Source of the DNA: JAYTQG01 sp043746815 | GTDB taxonomy: Bacteria; Actinomycetota; Thermoleophilia; Miltoncostaeales; Miltoncostaeaceae | Reading direction: 5' to 3' | Length of the DNA stretch: 58,706 nucleotides | NCBI GenBank assembly: GCA_043746815.1 | Contig: JAYTQG010000266.1 | Location: 1-58,706 of the forward strand | In this document: positions 16,557-24,846 of the stretch, piece after piece | How positions within the stretch are numbered: position 1 is the first letter of the stretch | Layout of the letters: every line of letters starts with the position of its first letter | The notes under the pieces: generated by a model | Seen by the model: the letters and a program-made list of their open reading frames with translations, nothing else | Database searches by the model: none | What the model was told of the DNA's origin: nothing | Made by a program: the position numbers and the translations under genes

Positions 16557-17576
16557 TTACGCCTCGATGCCCGCCAGGGCATCCATGTGCCCGAACGCGA
16601 GCAGCAGGTCGCCAGGCGCCAGCCGCGTGGTCGGCGCCGGAGGCGAGAGCATCTCCCCTGACGGCCTTCGGACCGCAAGCGCAGTGATCTGCGACCCGCT
16701 GTCGCACGCTTCCCCGATCAGTCTTCCGTCAAGTGTCGAGCCAGCGGTGACCTGAATCTCTTCGATGCGTAGGTTCGCACCCATACGGGAGACGTCGAAG
16801 AAGTCGACGACCGAAGGGTGCAGCGCCAAGGCCGCCATGTGGCCCCCGGACAGGGCATAGGGCTGCACGACACGATCCGCACCGGCCCGCACAAGCTGAG
16901 GCTCGGATTCCGGACGTGATGCCCGCGCAACGATGCGCAACGACGGGTTCAGCACTCGGGCCGTGAGGGTGATGTAGACATTTACTGCGTCGGAGTCGAC
17001 CGCGCAGACAAGACCCTTGGCCCGCAGAACCCCGGCCCGAATGAGGACTTGCTCCTCGCTGGGATCAGCCATCAGGTGTGGAAGTTCTTCGGCGCCGAGG
17101 ATCTCGCGTAGCCGTTCGTCCGTCTCAAGGATGACGACGGGCTCACCTGCCGCGATCAGCTGGGCGGCGGCAGCGCGGCCGACACGTCCGTAGGCGCAGA
17201 CGATGTGGTGGCCACTCAGCCGATCAATTTGACGTTGCATCCGCAGTCCTCTCAGGCGTCCGGAAAGTTCCTCGCCCACCACCAACTCGGTGATCGTACC
17301 GAGCATGGCGAACACCGCACCCAAGCCGACCAAGAGCACCACGACCGTGAAGATCTCGCCGCCCACGCCCAGGGGGTGAATGGTGCTGTAACCGACCGTC
17401 GAGAGCGTGATGACACTCATGAAAAACGCATCCCAGACGCTCCATCCTGGGATCAGCGAATACCCGATCGTTCCAAAGGCGATCGAGGCCGCCAGGAAGA
17501 CGAGCGGTGTTCGGATCCGCGACGCGACGGTGCGCAGGATCTCCCAGCGACCGCCTCCGAGCCAGCGCTTGATCAC
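16557..17576 (-). CDS. Potassium channel with TrkA-N/RCK domain
   Basis: A 339-residue MthK-like channel subunit. Two membrane helices (about residues 22-42 and 72-98) flank the pore loop and filter S-T-V-G-Y-S-T. A cytoplasmic RCK/TrkA-N Rossmann domain follows (H-I-V-C-A-Y-G-R-V-G-R, residues ~122-132), then a TrkA-C domain to the C-terminus. It probably forms a ligand-gated K+ channel. The filter has Y-S-T where most K+ channels have Y-G-D. The GTG start overlaps the selD stop (GTGA), so it is co-transcribed with selD, with no obvious functional link. Confidence 0.88.
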   Translation of the reverse strand: MIKRWLGGGRWEILRTVASRIRTPLVFLAASIAFGTIGYSLIPGWSVWDAFFMSVITLSTVGYSTIHPLGVGGEIFTVVVLLVGLGAVFAMLGTITELVVGEELSGRLRGLRMQRQIDRLSGHHIVCAYGRVGRAAAAQLIAAGEPVVILETDERLREILGAEELPHLMADPSEEQVLIRAGVLRAKGLVCAVDSDAVNVYITLTARVLNPSLRIVARASRPESEPQLVRAGADRVVQPYALSGGHMAALALHPSVVDFFDVSRMGANLRIEEIQVTAGSTLDGRLIGEACDSGSQITALAVRRPSGEMLSPPAPTTRLAPGDLLLAFGHMDALAGIEA

Positions 17577-18793
17577 CCCGGCGTCGGCGGTCCGCCCAAC
17601 ATGCCGGGCGGAAGCATTCCGGGCGGCAGGTCCGGCATTCCAGGTGGGATGCCCTGAACACCGGGCGAACCGGGAGGCGGGGGCGGTGCATCGGCGGGGA
17701 CGTCGTCGCGCTGCGCGGTCTGGCTTCCACCGCCGGAGGCGCCGACCTGGTTGACGGGGCTAAACACGCCCACCCGGCCCACCGGACCGTCGGCCAGCTG
17801 CCCGATCGGGCTGCTCGACACTCCGCGCTCGGCAAGCTCCGACATCAGCGTCGGGAAGCGTTCAGCTGAGATCGCAATCAGCAGGCCACCGCTGGTCTGA
17901 GGGTCAAACATGATCGTCTGCGCGACCTCGGTGATCTGAGGCGAGAAGTCCACGCGCGTGCCAAATGCCTCACGGTTGCGCTCGGTACCACCCGGGACGT
18001 TGCCGGTCGCGATCAGATCGATGGCACCCGGAAGAAGAGGAATCCGGTCCACCCTCAGAATCGCCGCAACGCCGCTAGCCTCGACCAGTTCGAGGAGATG
18101 CCCGGCCAATCCGAAGCCCGTCACGTCCGTGGCACACGTGGCCCCGGCGGCGAGGGCGGCCTCACTGGCGGCAGCATTGGAGGTCAGCATCGAGGCCACC
18201 GCCCCGTCGATCGCGGCGGGTCCAGCGGTTCCGGCCTTGATTCCCGCCGAGACGGCGCCGGTGCCAAGGCCCTTCGTCAGAACGAGGCGGTCGCCCGCCT
18301 TCCCGTTCGCGTTCGTGAGGATTCGAGACGGGTCAACCGTTCCGATGGCGACCAGGCCGTACTTTGGCTCCGGGTCGTCGATCGTGTGTCCGCCGAGAAC
18401 GGGGGCGCCAGCTGCGAGGGCAACCTCTGCCCCACCTCGCATGATCTCCGCGAGCACGTCCAGGTCGCCGTCTTTCGGGTATGCAGTGACGGCGAGCGTC
18501 AGTAGGGGCTTCGCGCCCATTGCGTAGAGATCAGAGAGCGCGTTCGTGGCAGCGATGGCGCCAAAGGTGGCGGGGTCGTCGACAATTGGTGTGAAGAAGT
18601 CGACGGTGGCCACCAGGGCAAGGTCATCCCGAAGTCGTACGACGGCGGCGTCGTCGCTCGTCGCGCCGCTGACCAAAATCGCGGGATCAATCGGAAGGGC
18701 GGGAAGCGCAGCGAGGACTTGGTTCAGTTGTTCCTTACCAAGTTTGCAGCCACAACCCGCACCGTGGGCCATTTGCGTCAGGGGCGTCGTCAT
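17573..18793 (-). CDS. selD: Selenide, water dikinase (selenophosphate synthetase)
   Basis: Makes selenophosphate from selenide and ATP for selenocysteine and selenouridine synthesis. The 406-residue protein has the N-terminal loop H-G-A-G-C-G-C-K (Cys14, Cys16, Lys17), so it is a Cys form, not a selenoprotein. The usual AIRS-like N and C domains follow (D-D-A-A-V, then G-G-H-T-I-D-D-P-E-P-K-Y-G, then T-D-V-T-G-F-G-L-A-G-H). The last ~70 residues are an unusual Pro/Gly/Met-rich tail with repeated P-P-G-M. The ATG at 18791-18793 is preferred over one 66 bp upstream. No other selenium gene is in the window. Confidence 0.93.
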   Translation of the reverse strand: MTTPLTQMAHGAGCGCKLGKEQLNQVLAALPALPIDPAILVSGATSDDAAVVRLRDDLALVATVDFFTPIVDDPATFGAIAATNALSDLYAMGAKPLLTLAVTAYPKDGDLDVLAEIMRGGAEVALAAGAPVLGGHTIDDPEPKYGLVAIGTVDPSRILTNANGKAGDRLVLTKGLGTGAVSAGIKAGTAGPAAIDGAVASMLTSNAAASEAALAAGATCATDVTGFGLAGHLLELVEASGVAAILRVDRIPLLPGAIDLIATGNVPGGTERNREAFGTRVDFSPQITEVAQTIMFDPQTSGGLLIAISAERFPTLMSELAERGVSSSPIGQLADGPVGRVGVFSPVNQVGASGGGSQTAQRDDVPADAPPPPPGSPGVQGIPPGMPDLPPGMLPPGMLGGPPTPG

Positions 18794-18839
18794 GGACGGG
18801 AGATTCGCATACCGGCGCGTGGCCCGGCAGACTGAGCGT

Positions 18840-19313
18840 GTGCCGGGAACACCGATCAATGCGACGCAGTATCCGCACTGCTTTGTGTGCGGGGCCGATA
18901 ACCCGTCCGGCCTTGGCCTTCACATCTTCCAAGACGAACTTGACGCCGTCGCCTCCTTCCGCCCTACGGCTGCCCATCAAGGGTATCCGGGGCGCCTCCA
19001 CGGCGGGATCGTCGGCTTGCTGGTGGACGAGATGCTGGTCTACGCGGGTGCACCGCACGGCCTCGAGGGCATGACCGCCAAGGTGCGCTACTGGCTGCGC
19101 AAGCCAATCCCCTTCGACGTGGAACTCTCACTTCGCAGCCGCCTCATCCAGCAATCCGATCGTGGCTTTCGCGCGACGGTCGCAATTCACTTCCCCGATG
19201 GCACCCTCGCCGCCGACGGAGAAGGGATGTGTGTCCTGCGCACCCCACCCGCCATCGACCCTGGCGACGGGCAGACTGTGCCTTCAACGTTCAACCCCGG
19301 AGCCGATTCGTGA
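18840..19313 (+). CDS. Hotdog-fold acyl-CoA thioesterase (PaaI-like)
   Basis: About 157 residues with a single hotdog domain. The motif H-G-G-I-V-G-L-L-V-D-E (about residues 45-55) is the active-site helix of PaaI/4HBT thioesterases. It is preceded by an N-terminal C-F-V-C-G motif common in this subgroup. I take the GTG at 18840 as start. An ATG at 18792 would overlap the divergent selD start codon, leaving no room for a promoter. The stop overlaps the mqnD start (GTGA). Substrate unknown; it might act on an aryl-acyl thioester. Confidence 0.8.
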   Translation: MPGTPINATQYPHCFVCGADNPSGLGLHIFQDELDAVASFRPTAAHQGYPGRLHGGIVGLLVDEMLVYAGAPHGLEGMTAKVRYWLRKPIPFDVELSLRSRLIQQSDRGFRATVAIHFPDGTLAADGEGMCVLRTPPAIDPGDGQTVPSTFNPGADS

Positions 19314-20155
19314 CCGACCGCCTGATGCGCTTGGGGCACAGCCCTGATCCCGACGACGCCTTCATGTTCTATGCCCTGGCCAAGGACAAGATCGATCCCG
19401 GCGGATTCCGCTTCGAACACGTCCTGCGTGACATCGAAACGTTGAACCGGTGGGCAATGGAGGGGCGCTTGGAGATCACCGCGATCTCCGTCTATGCCTA
19501 CTCGCAACTGTCGGACACGTATCGCCTCCTCCCCCATGGCGCGTCGATGGGCGAGCAGTACGGACCGATCGTCGTGGCCCGCGAGAACCTGGACCCGGCG
19601 ACGCTCCCGTCGCTTCGCGTGGCAATCCCCGGCACGATGACGAGCGCCTTCCTGGAACTGCAGCTCGCGGTCGGGAAAATCATGGACCCGGTCATTGTGG
19701 AGTTCGACAAGATCCTCGACGTGGTCGAGTCCGGCGAGGTGGACGCGGGCCTCGTTATTCATGAGGGCCAGCTGACCTACCAGACCCAGGGCCTGGTCTC
19801 GATCCTGGACCTCGGCGTCTGGTGGCACGAGCTGACCGGCGGTCTGCCGCTGCCCCTCGGCGCGAACGCCGTGCGCCGCGATTTGGGCGAGGACGTCATG
19901 ACACGCCTTTCACATGTCCTTCGCGAGAGCATTGCCTATGGTTTGGACCACCGGACAGACGCCTTGGCGTACGCCGCCGAATACGGCCGAGGCCTGGACG
20001 ATCCACTCGCCGACAAGTTCGTCGGCATGTACGTGAACGAGCGGACCCTCGACTACGGCCCCGAGGGGCGCGAGGCGATCGCGGAGCTTCTTCGCCGAGG
20101 CGTCGAGGCGGGCCTTATCGATCACGCGGTGCCCGTTGACTTCGTCGAGGACTGA
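19310..20155 (+). CDS. mqnD: 1,4-dihydroxy-6-naphthoate synthase (menaquinone, futalosine route)
   Basis: MqnD converts cyclic dehypoxanthine futalosine to 1,4-dihydroxy-6-naphthoate in the futalosine pathway to menaquinone. The 281-residue product has the family opening L-G-H-S-P-D-P-D-D-A-F-M-F-Y, the E-I-T-A-I-S-V-Y-A-Y region, and G-L-V-I-H-E-G-Q-L-T-Y with the active-site His/Glu region conserved in MqnD. The GTG start is coupled to the thioesterase gene. mqnA, mqnB, mqnC and mqnE are not in the window. The presence of MqnD supports an organism using the futalosine route, as many actinobacteria do. Confidence 0.92.
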   Translation: MTDRLMRLGHSPDPDDAFMFYALAKDKIDPGGFRFEHVLRDIETLNRWAMEGRLEITAISVYAYSQLSDTYRLLPHGASMGEQYGPIVVARENLDPATLPSLRVAIPGTMTSAFLELQLAVGKIMDPVIVEFDKILDVVESGEVDAGLVIHEGQLTYQTQGLVSILDLGVWWHELTGGLPLPLGANAVRRDLGEDVMTRLSHVLRESIAYGLDHRTDALAYAAEYGRGLDDPLADKFVGMYVNERTLDYGPEGREAIAELLRRGVEAGLIDHAVPVDFVED

Positions 20156-20576
20156 GGCCGATTGGCTGGCCGAGATCGACCGCTGGACGGAGCGCTTCCG
20201 CGACGTCCCAAACCCCCCGGAGCCGTTCGCCACTGCACTTGTCAGCGGCTGGACTCCGGAGGCGCGCGCAACGCTTGCGGCTGAGGCGGCGGCGGAAGCG
20301 CAGCGACAGGTCTCCTACGTCGGCCAAATCCGCTCGGCCGGAGTCGACCTCGTCCGCTTCGACATCAAGGGCGAATCCTGCGGGGCGTGCGAGAAGTACG
20401 CAGGTAAGGCCTACTCGCTGACCGGCGAGACGCCCGAGCTCCCTCCACCGCCACCGCTGCCGATCTGCCCGGCGTGTCGACACACGTTGAACCTACTGAC
20501 GCCGTTTTTCATGCAGAGCCTGGGTATCGAGCTTGACGACCTGATCGCGGATCAGCAGCCCTTCGTCGACCAGTAG
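20136..20576 (+). CDS. Small protein with MuF-like C-terminal Cys motif
   Basis: A 146-residue protein whose TTG start lies 20 bp inside mqnD. Residues ~75-125 carry E-S-C-G-A-C-E-K-Y-A-G-K-A-Y-S-L, a proline run, and I-C-P-A-C-R-H-T-L. This spacing resembles the C-terminal domain of phage Mu F-like head-morphogenesis proteins (C-x-x-C ... D/A-G-K-x-Y ... P-x-C-R-x-x-L). The four cysteines could bind zinc. There is no phage gene around it, so it is either a domesticated phage domain or a look-alike. The helical Ala/Glu-rich N-terminal half is unrecognised. Confidence 0.6.
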   Translation: MTSSRTEADWLAEIDRWTERFRDVPNPPEPFATALVSGWTPEARATLAAEAAAEAQRQVSYVGQIRSAGVDLVRFDIKGESCGACEKYAGKAYSLTGETPELPPPPPLPICPACRHTLNLLTPFFMQSLGIELDDLIADQQPFVDQ

Positions 20577-20725
20577 CCAACGATCTCCTCCGGCAGCGAT
20601 AGATAGCCATTCGGCGGGCTCCCCGACCCCGAGCTTGTACATCGGGCGAAAGATCGGCGAGCGGACCACGCCTAGCCTGATTGAAGCGGGCAGGTCCCGA
20701 TCAGCAACTCGACAAAGGAGCGCAA

Positions 20726-22198
20726 ATGCGACTTCGACGCATCCCATGGCTGCTCGCGTGTGCAGCGCTTGCGCTGGCCCTTGCGCCGGTGCAGTTGTTC
20801 GCGGCAAAGCCGAGTGTGGACGACCAGATCACGGGGCTCACCGCACGGATCGACACCGTTTGGGTTGTCGTTGCTGCTGTCCTCGTTCTCTTCATGCAGG
20901 CCGGGTTCGCGATGTTGGAGATTGGCCTTTCGCGAATGAAGAACGCAGGTGCAGTCGCCGGCAAGATCATGATCAACCTGGCGATCGCCCTCTTGATGTT
21001 CTGGGTGATGGGCTTCGCACTCGCGTTCGGCGGCACCGCTAAGTTCGCGGGATCGGCCGGGTGGTTCACCGACCTCGGAACGACCTTTTCCCTGGTCAGT
21101 AACGCACCGATACAGGCGCAGTTCTTCTTCCAGGTGGTCTTCTGCGCGGTCTCGCTGGCAATCGTGTTCGGCACGATGCTCGACCGCACGAAGTTTGCGA
21201 CCTACATGATCTTCGGCGTCGTGTTTGCGGGGGTCATCTACCCCATCGGAGCCCATTGGAGTTTCGGTGGCGGCTGGCTCGCCCAGCAGGGATTCATTGA
21301 CTTCGCAGGCTCGACTGTCGTCCACCTTCAGGGCGCAATGGCAGCCGTCGCAGGCACGCTGCTTCTCGGTCCGCGCATCGGAAAGTTTGGCCGCGATGGC
21401 AAGGCGATTCCGATTCCGGGCCACTCAATTCCTCTTGCAATGCTTGGAGTCATCATCCTCTGGGTTGGCTGGATGGGCTTCAACCCGGGTTCATTCCTGG
21501 GCGCATTCATCGGTGACAACGGAGTGAGCTTCGCCGACGTCGCGCTCAACACGAACCTTGCCGCGGCGGCTGGCGTCATCGGCGCGCTGATCGTGGCGTA
21601 CCTTCTCTTCAAGACGCTGGATGTCAGCCAAATGGGCAACGGTGCAATTGCCGGTCTGGTCGCGATTACCGCTCCCTGCGCCTTCGTTGAGCCGTGGGCC
21701 GCAATCCTCATCGGCTTCATCGCCGGTGCCGCCGTTCCCGGGATCGTGCTCTTGGTCGACCGTATCCACATCGACGATCCGATTGGTTGTATTCCCGTCC
21801 ATGGCATCGCAGGCATCTGGGGAACGCTCTCAGCTGGCCTGTTCGCTGCTCCTGACCGTACGAAGACACTGGCCGCGTTCGCAGCATTCCCGTTCAAGAA
21901 GGGTCTCTTCTACGGCGGCGGGCACCAGATGCTGGTGCAGGCCTACGGCGTGGCGGCGACCGGGGGTTTCGCCTTTGCGGCCAGTTTCCTGACATTCTTC
22001 GCGATCAAGAAGACCATTGGTCTTCGCGTCAGCGAAGCTCACGAACTGAGCGGCCTCGATATCTCGGAGCACGGCATGTTTGGATACCCGGAGCGCTTCA
22101 TCGATGTTCCTGGCGCCGAGCCCGAGGACGCCTTCCACGGACCCTCCACCACCGCCGGCCTCGCAGCCGCCACGCTCACGAAGGAAGCAACCTCATGA
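20726..22198 (+). CDS. amt: Ammonium transporter
   Basis: A 490-residue Amt/Mep/Rh channel with an N-terminal signal peptide (M-R-L-R-R-I-P-W-L-L and an Ala/Leu core) and about eleven membrane helices. The twin-histidine pore pair is visible in S-T-V-V-H-L-Q-G and P-V-H-G-I-A-G-I-W-G-T, and the start of the first helix is D-T-V-W-V-V. The ATG has AAGGAG seven bases upstream. A C-terminal cytoplasmic tail of ~60 residues ends in a Pro/Ala-rich segment. It overlaps glnB by 4 bp, the classical amtB-glnK arrangement in which PII plugs the channel when nitrogen is plentiful. Confidence 0.95.
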   Translation: MRLRRIPWLLACAALALALAPVQLFAAKPSVDDQITGLTARIDTVWVVVAAVLVLFMQAGFAMLEIGLSRMKNAGAVAGKIMINLAIALLMFWVMGFALAFGGTAKFAGSAGWFTDLGTTFSLVSNAPIQAQFFFQVVFCAVSLAIVFGTMLDRTKFATYMIFGVVFAGVIYPIGAHWSFGGGWLAQQGFIDFAGSTVVHLQGAMAAVAGTLLLGPRIGKFGRDGKAIPIPGHSIPLAMLGVIILWVGWMGFNPGSFLGAFIGDNGVSFADVALNTNLAAAAGVIGALIVAYLLFKTLDVSQMGNGAIAGLVAITAPCAFVEPWAAILIGFIAGAAVPGIVLLVDRIHIDDPIGCIPVHGIAGIWGTLSAGLFAAPDRTKTLAAFAAFPFKKGLFYGGGHQMLVQAYGVAATGGFAFAASFLTFFAIKKTIGLRVSEAHELSGLDISEHGMFGYPERFIDVPGAEPEDAFHGPSTTAGLAAATLTKEATS

Positions 22199-22557
22199 AG
22201 AAGATCGAAGCCTTTATCCGCCACGAGGCCTTCGAGGCAATCCGGGACCGACTGGCCCACATGGGGCTCCCCTCGATGAGCGTCAGCGAGGTCAAGGGAT
22301 CGGGTCGCCAGAAGGGCTTCACGGAAAGTTATCGGGGGGCGAAGACCACAATCTTCCTCCGTCCGAAGCTGAAGCTTGAGGTTGCCGTCGCCGATGAGGA
22401 CGTCGACCGCGCGGTCGACGCCATCCTCGAACTCGCCCACACGGGCGAGCCGGGAGACGGAAAGATCTTCATCATCCCGATTGACGACGCGATCCGCGTT
22501 CGTACCGGCGAGCGGGGTCCCGTGGTGATGGAGCCCCACGAAGACGAGGACGCATAG
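22195..22557 (+). CDS. glnB: Nitrogen regulatory protein PII
   Basis: A 120-residue trimeric PII signal protein that senses ATP/ADP and 2-oxoglutarate and controls the adjacent Amt channel. The T-loop reads G-R-Q-K-G-F-T-E-S-Y-R-G-A-K-T-T, with Gln39 and Lys40 retained and Tyr46 present. Position 51, where uridylylation or adenylylation normally occurs, is Thr instead of Tyr. The B-loop T-G-E-P-G-D-G-K-I-F and C-loop R-T-G-E-R-G are intact. This suggests ligand-only regulation without the usual Tyr51 modification. Confidence 0.93.
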   Translation: MKKIEAFIRHEAFEAIRDRLAHMGLPSMSVSEVKGSGRQKGFTESYRGAKTTIFLRPKLKLEVAVADEDVDRAVDAILELAHTGEPGDGKIFIIPIDDAIRVRTGERGPVVMEPHEDEDA

Positions 22558-22567
22558 GCGCTAGCGT

Positions 22568-24118
22568 TTAGACGGCGGCGGGTGGTCCCGGTGATGTGCC
22601 GGGGCCACCACGACCCGTTGGAACCGTCAGTTTGAATGCCGCCCCGCCGCTCGGCGCATCGCCGACGTTCAGGTCACCTCCGAGGGCACGTGCAAGAAGT
22701 CGCCCGGTGGCGAGCCCAAGGCCGCTCCCGTATTCCCCATCCGGCGTCACCTCGGAGTGGAACGTCTCAAAGATCTTCTGACGCTCGCCCGCTGGAACGC
22801 CTGGACCGGTGTCCATCACCAGCACCATATGGGCTCCCGACGCGGACCCGGCGACTAAGCGGACCGTGACGACGCCACCGGTGGGCGTCCATCTCAAGGC
22901 ATTGTCGAGGAGGTTGGAGAGCACCTGACTGACACGATCCGGGTCGGTGGTGGCCAGACACGCGCTGGGCACGTCGCGCGCGATCTCAACTCCGCTCTCC
23001 CCGGCGGCTGGCTCGAACGCCTCACACGCCTGGTTGACGACCTCCGTCAGGTCGACGTCAGTTGGTTCGATGCGCATCTGATCGGCGTCCATCTTGGTCA
23101 GATCCAGAAGATCGGACACCATCCGTTCCAGGCGCAGCGACTCGGACTCGATCGCTCCGAGCGACAGAGCGACCTGCGCTGGCGGAACGATCCCATCCGA
23201 AAGCGCCGCGGCGTGTCCGCGGATGGCCGTCAGCGGTGTCCGCAGGTCGTGCGTGATGCGCATCAGGAAGTCACGTGAGAGCCGGTCCCGCTTCGCGAGC
23301 TGATCGACCATCGCATTGAAGGCATTCGCCATGTTGTCGATCTCAACCGTCCCGGAGGCGCCCAACCGCACGTCGTGATCGCCCTGAGCGACGCGTGCAC
23401 TTGCACGAGAAAGGAGGCGTAGCGGACGGGTGATACGTCGGCTGAGGATGAGCAGCAGCCCGAGTGCGACGACGAGACCGAGGAGCCCGGACAGGAGCAC
23501 CCGGGGCACAGCGTCCTGCCAGGCCGTCGCAAACTCGGCATACGGGCGGTAGATGACGAATGCGCCGACGGCACGGTTGGCCACCAGAATTGGGCTGGCC
23601 GAGGCGATATAGGTTCGGCCCCCGAACTGGGCAAGGTCCGCCCGAACGTGCTGCTGGCCCTCCGCCTCGGCGACTTGGACTGAGAGGCGGCTGAGAAGCT
23701 CCGGCGGCAACGGATCCAACTTGACGGGGCTGAGATCGCAGTAGAGATTTTCGAGGCCGATCCTGCCGACCCGGCCGACGATCTTCTGGAGAGCGGCGTC
23801 GGGAACGACGCAGAGCGAGGGGTTGCCTTCCTCCAAGGCGCGCTGCCAGCTCGCTCCGATGGTGCGGGCAAATGTCCGGGTCTGCTGGTCAAGGGTGTTG
23901 GTCTCAACGCGCAGCGTGTGCGAGCGGACGAGCCCAACGGTGACGACGACAAAGATCGTGGTGGCCATGATCAGTCCAGCGGTGGCCGCCACGGCCAGGC
24001 GCCCTGACAATGTCCGCCAGGGGTGAAGCAACCAACGCAGAGCGTCCTTCAGACGCGCGTGAGTTACCGGCGAGCGGGCACCTTGTAGCCCGTACCCCAG
24101 ACCGTCTGGATCGGACAA
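22568..24118 (-). CDS. Membrane sensor histidine kinase
   Basis: The sensor partner of the adjacent OmpR-family regulator, up to 516 residues. A membrane helix (~residues 40-65) precedes a ~130-residue extracytoplasmic sensor, then a second helix (~195-215), HAMP (~215-270), HisKA with the H-box T-H-D-L-R-T-P-L, and HATPase with N-L-L-D-N-A-L-R-W, D-T-G-P-G-V-P and G-S-G-L-G-L-A. The start is doubtful: the ATG at 24118 overlaps the regulator gene by 55 bp, and a TTG at 24031 is a good alternative. It ends 10 bp from the convergent glnB stop. The signal is unknown. Confidence 0.9.
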   Translation of the reverse strand: MSDPDGLGYGLQGARSPVTHARLKDALRWLLHPWRTLSGRLAVAATAGLIMATTIFVVVTVGLVRSHTLRVETNTLDQQTRTFARTIGASWQRALEEGNPSLCVVPDAALQKIVGRVGRIGLENLYCDLSPVKLDPLPPELLSRLSVQVAEAEGQQHVRADLAQFGGRTYIASASPILVANRAVGAFVIYRPYAEFATAWQDAVPRVLLSGLLGLVVALGLLLILSRRITRPLRLLSRASARVAQGDHDVRLGASGTVEIDNMANAFNAMVDQLAKRDRLSRDFLMRITHDLRTPLTAIRGHAAALSDGIVPPAQVALSLGAIESESLRLERMVSDLLDLTKMDADQMRIEPTDVDLTEVVNQACEAFEPAAGESGVEIARDVPSACLATTDPDRVSQVLSNLLDNALRWTPTGGVVTVRLVAGSASGAHMVLVMDTGPGVPAGERQKIFETFHSEVTPDGEYGSGLGLATGRLLARALGGDLNVGDAPSGGAAFKLTVPTGRGGPGTSPGPPAAV

Positions 24119-24771
24119 TGGTCGCCAAGTTTGCGGCGCAGTTGCCGGACGTGCACGTCGATTGTTCGGCTGTCACCCAGGAACGTGAAGCCCCAGACCC
24201 GCTCAAGCAGTTGCTCGCGGGTGAGAACGATGCCTCGACTCTCGACAAGGGTGACGAGCAGGTCGAACTCCTTCGGAGTCAGGGCAATTTGCTCTCCCTC
24301 CAAGAACACTTCACGGGCACCGATGTCGACATGGATCTCGCCGATGTCCAAGGTTCCCGTGGCCGGAGGCTGCGGGCCAGCGGCGGTCGTGTCATCGATA
24401 CGACGGAGAACGGCACGCACGCGGGCGACAAGTTCCCGCGGGTTGAAGGGCTTGGTGAGGTAGTCGTCCGCGCCCAGTTCCAGCCCAACGACCTTGTCCA
24501 CTGGATCGTCACGGGCGGTCAACATGATGATCGGAATCCGCTGGCCCTGGCGGAGGCGCCTGGTCACCTCGTAGCCGTCAAGTCCAGGAAGCATGAGATC
24601 CAGGACGACCAGCTCCGGCTTCTCCGTTTCGGCCATCTTCAGGCCGGTGTCGCCGCGATCAGCGTGGATAACGCGAAAACCGCCCGCCTCCAGATACATC
24701 TTCGCAAACGAAGCGATGTTGGCTTCATCCTCGATGATCAGGATAAGTGGCCGTTGGTCTGCACTACTCAC
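24064..24771 (-). CDS. OmpR/PhoB-family response regulator
   Basis: A 235-residue regulator. The receiver domain has D-E at its start (I-I-E-D-E), phospho-acceptor Asp in L-V-V-L-D-L-M-L-P-G-L, Thr in I-M-L-T-A-R and Lys in L-T-K-P-F. The C-terminal winged helix ends T-V-W-G-T-G-Y-K-V. I start at the GTG 24769-24771; an ATG 39 bp upstream is possible. It is transcribed ahead of the histidine kinase and overlaps it. Being convergent with amt-glnB is not evidence of nitrogen control. Confidence 0.92.
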   Translation of the reverse strand: MSSADQRPLILIIEDEANIASFAKMYLEAGGFRVIHADRGDTGLKMAETEKPELVVLDLMLPGLDGYEVTRRLRQGQRIPIIMLTARDDPVDKVVGLELGADDYLTKPFNPRELVARVRAVLRRIDDTTAAGPQPPATGTLDIGEIHVDIGAREVFLEGEQIALTPKEFDLLVTLVESRGIVLTREQLLERVWGFTFLGDSRTIDVHVRQLRRKLGDHCPIQTVWGTGYKVPARR

Positions 24772-24846
24772 GTGGGGGAGACTAGTGATCCCAGCAGTCG
24801 CCCCGGGCAAAATCGACGGCCCCGAAGGCGGATTGAGGGCGATGGG

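Noticed and set aside
17573..17690. Tandem repeat or CRISPR-like pattern
   Set aside because: The repetition is the codon-level trace of the P-P-G-M tail of SelD; units are irregular and have no spacers. No CRISPR array was seen anywhere in the window.
18792..18839. Upstream ATG start for the thioesterase
   Set aside because: It would overlap the start codon of divergent selD and leave no promoter space; the extra 16 residues are basic and unlike the family.
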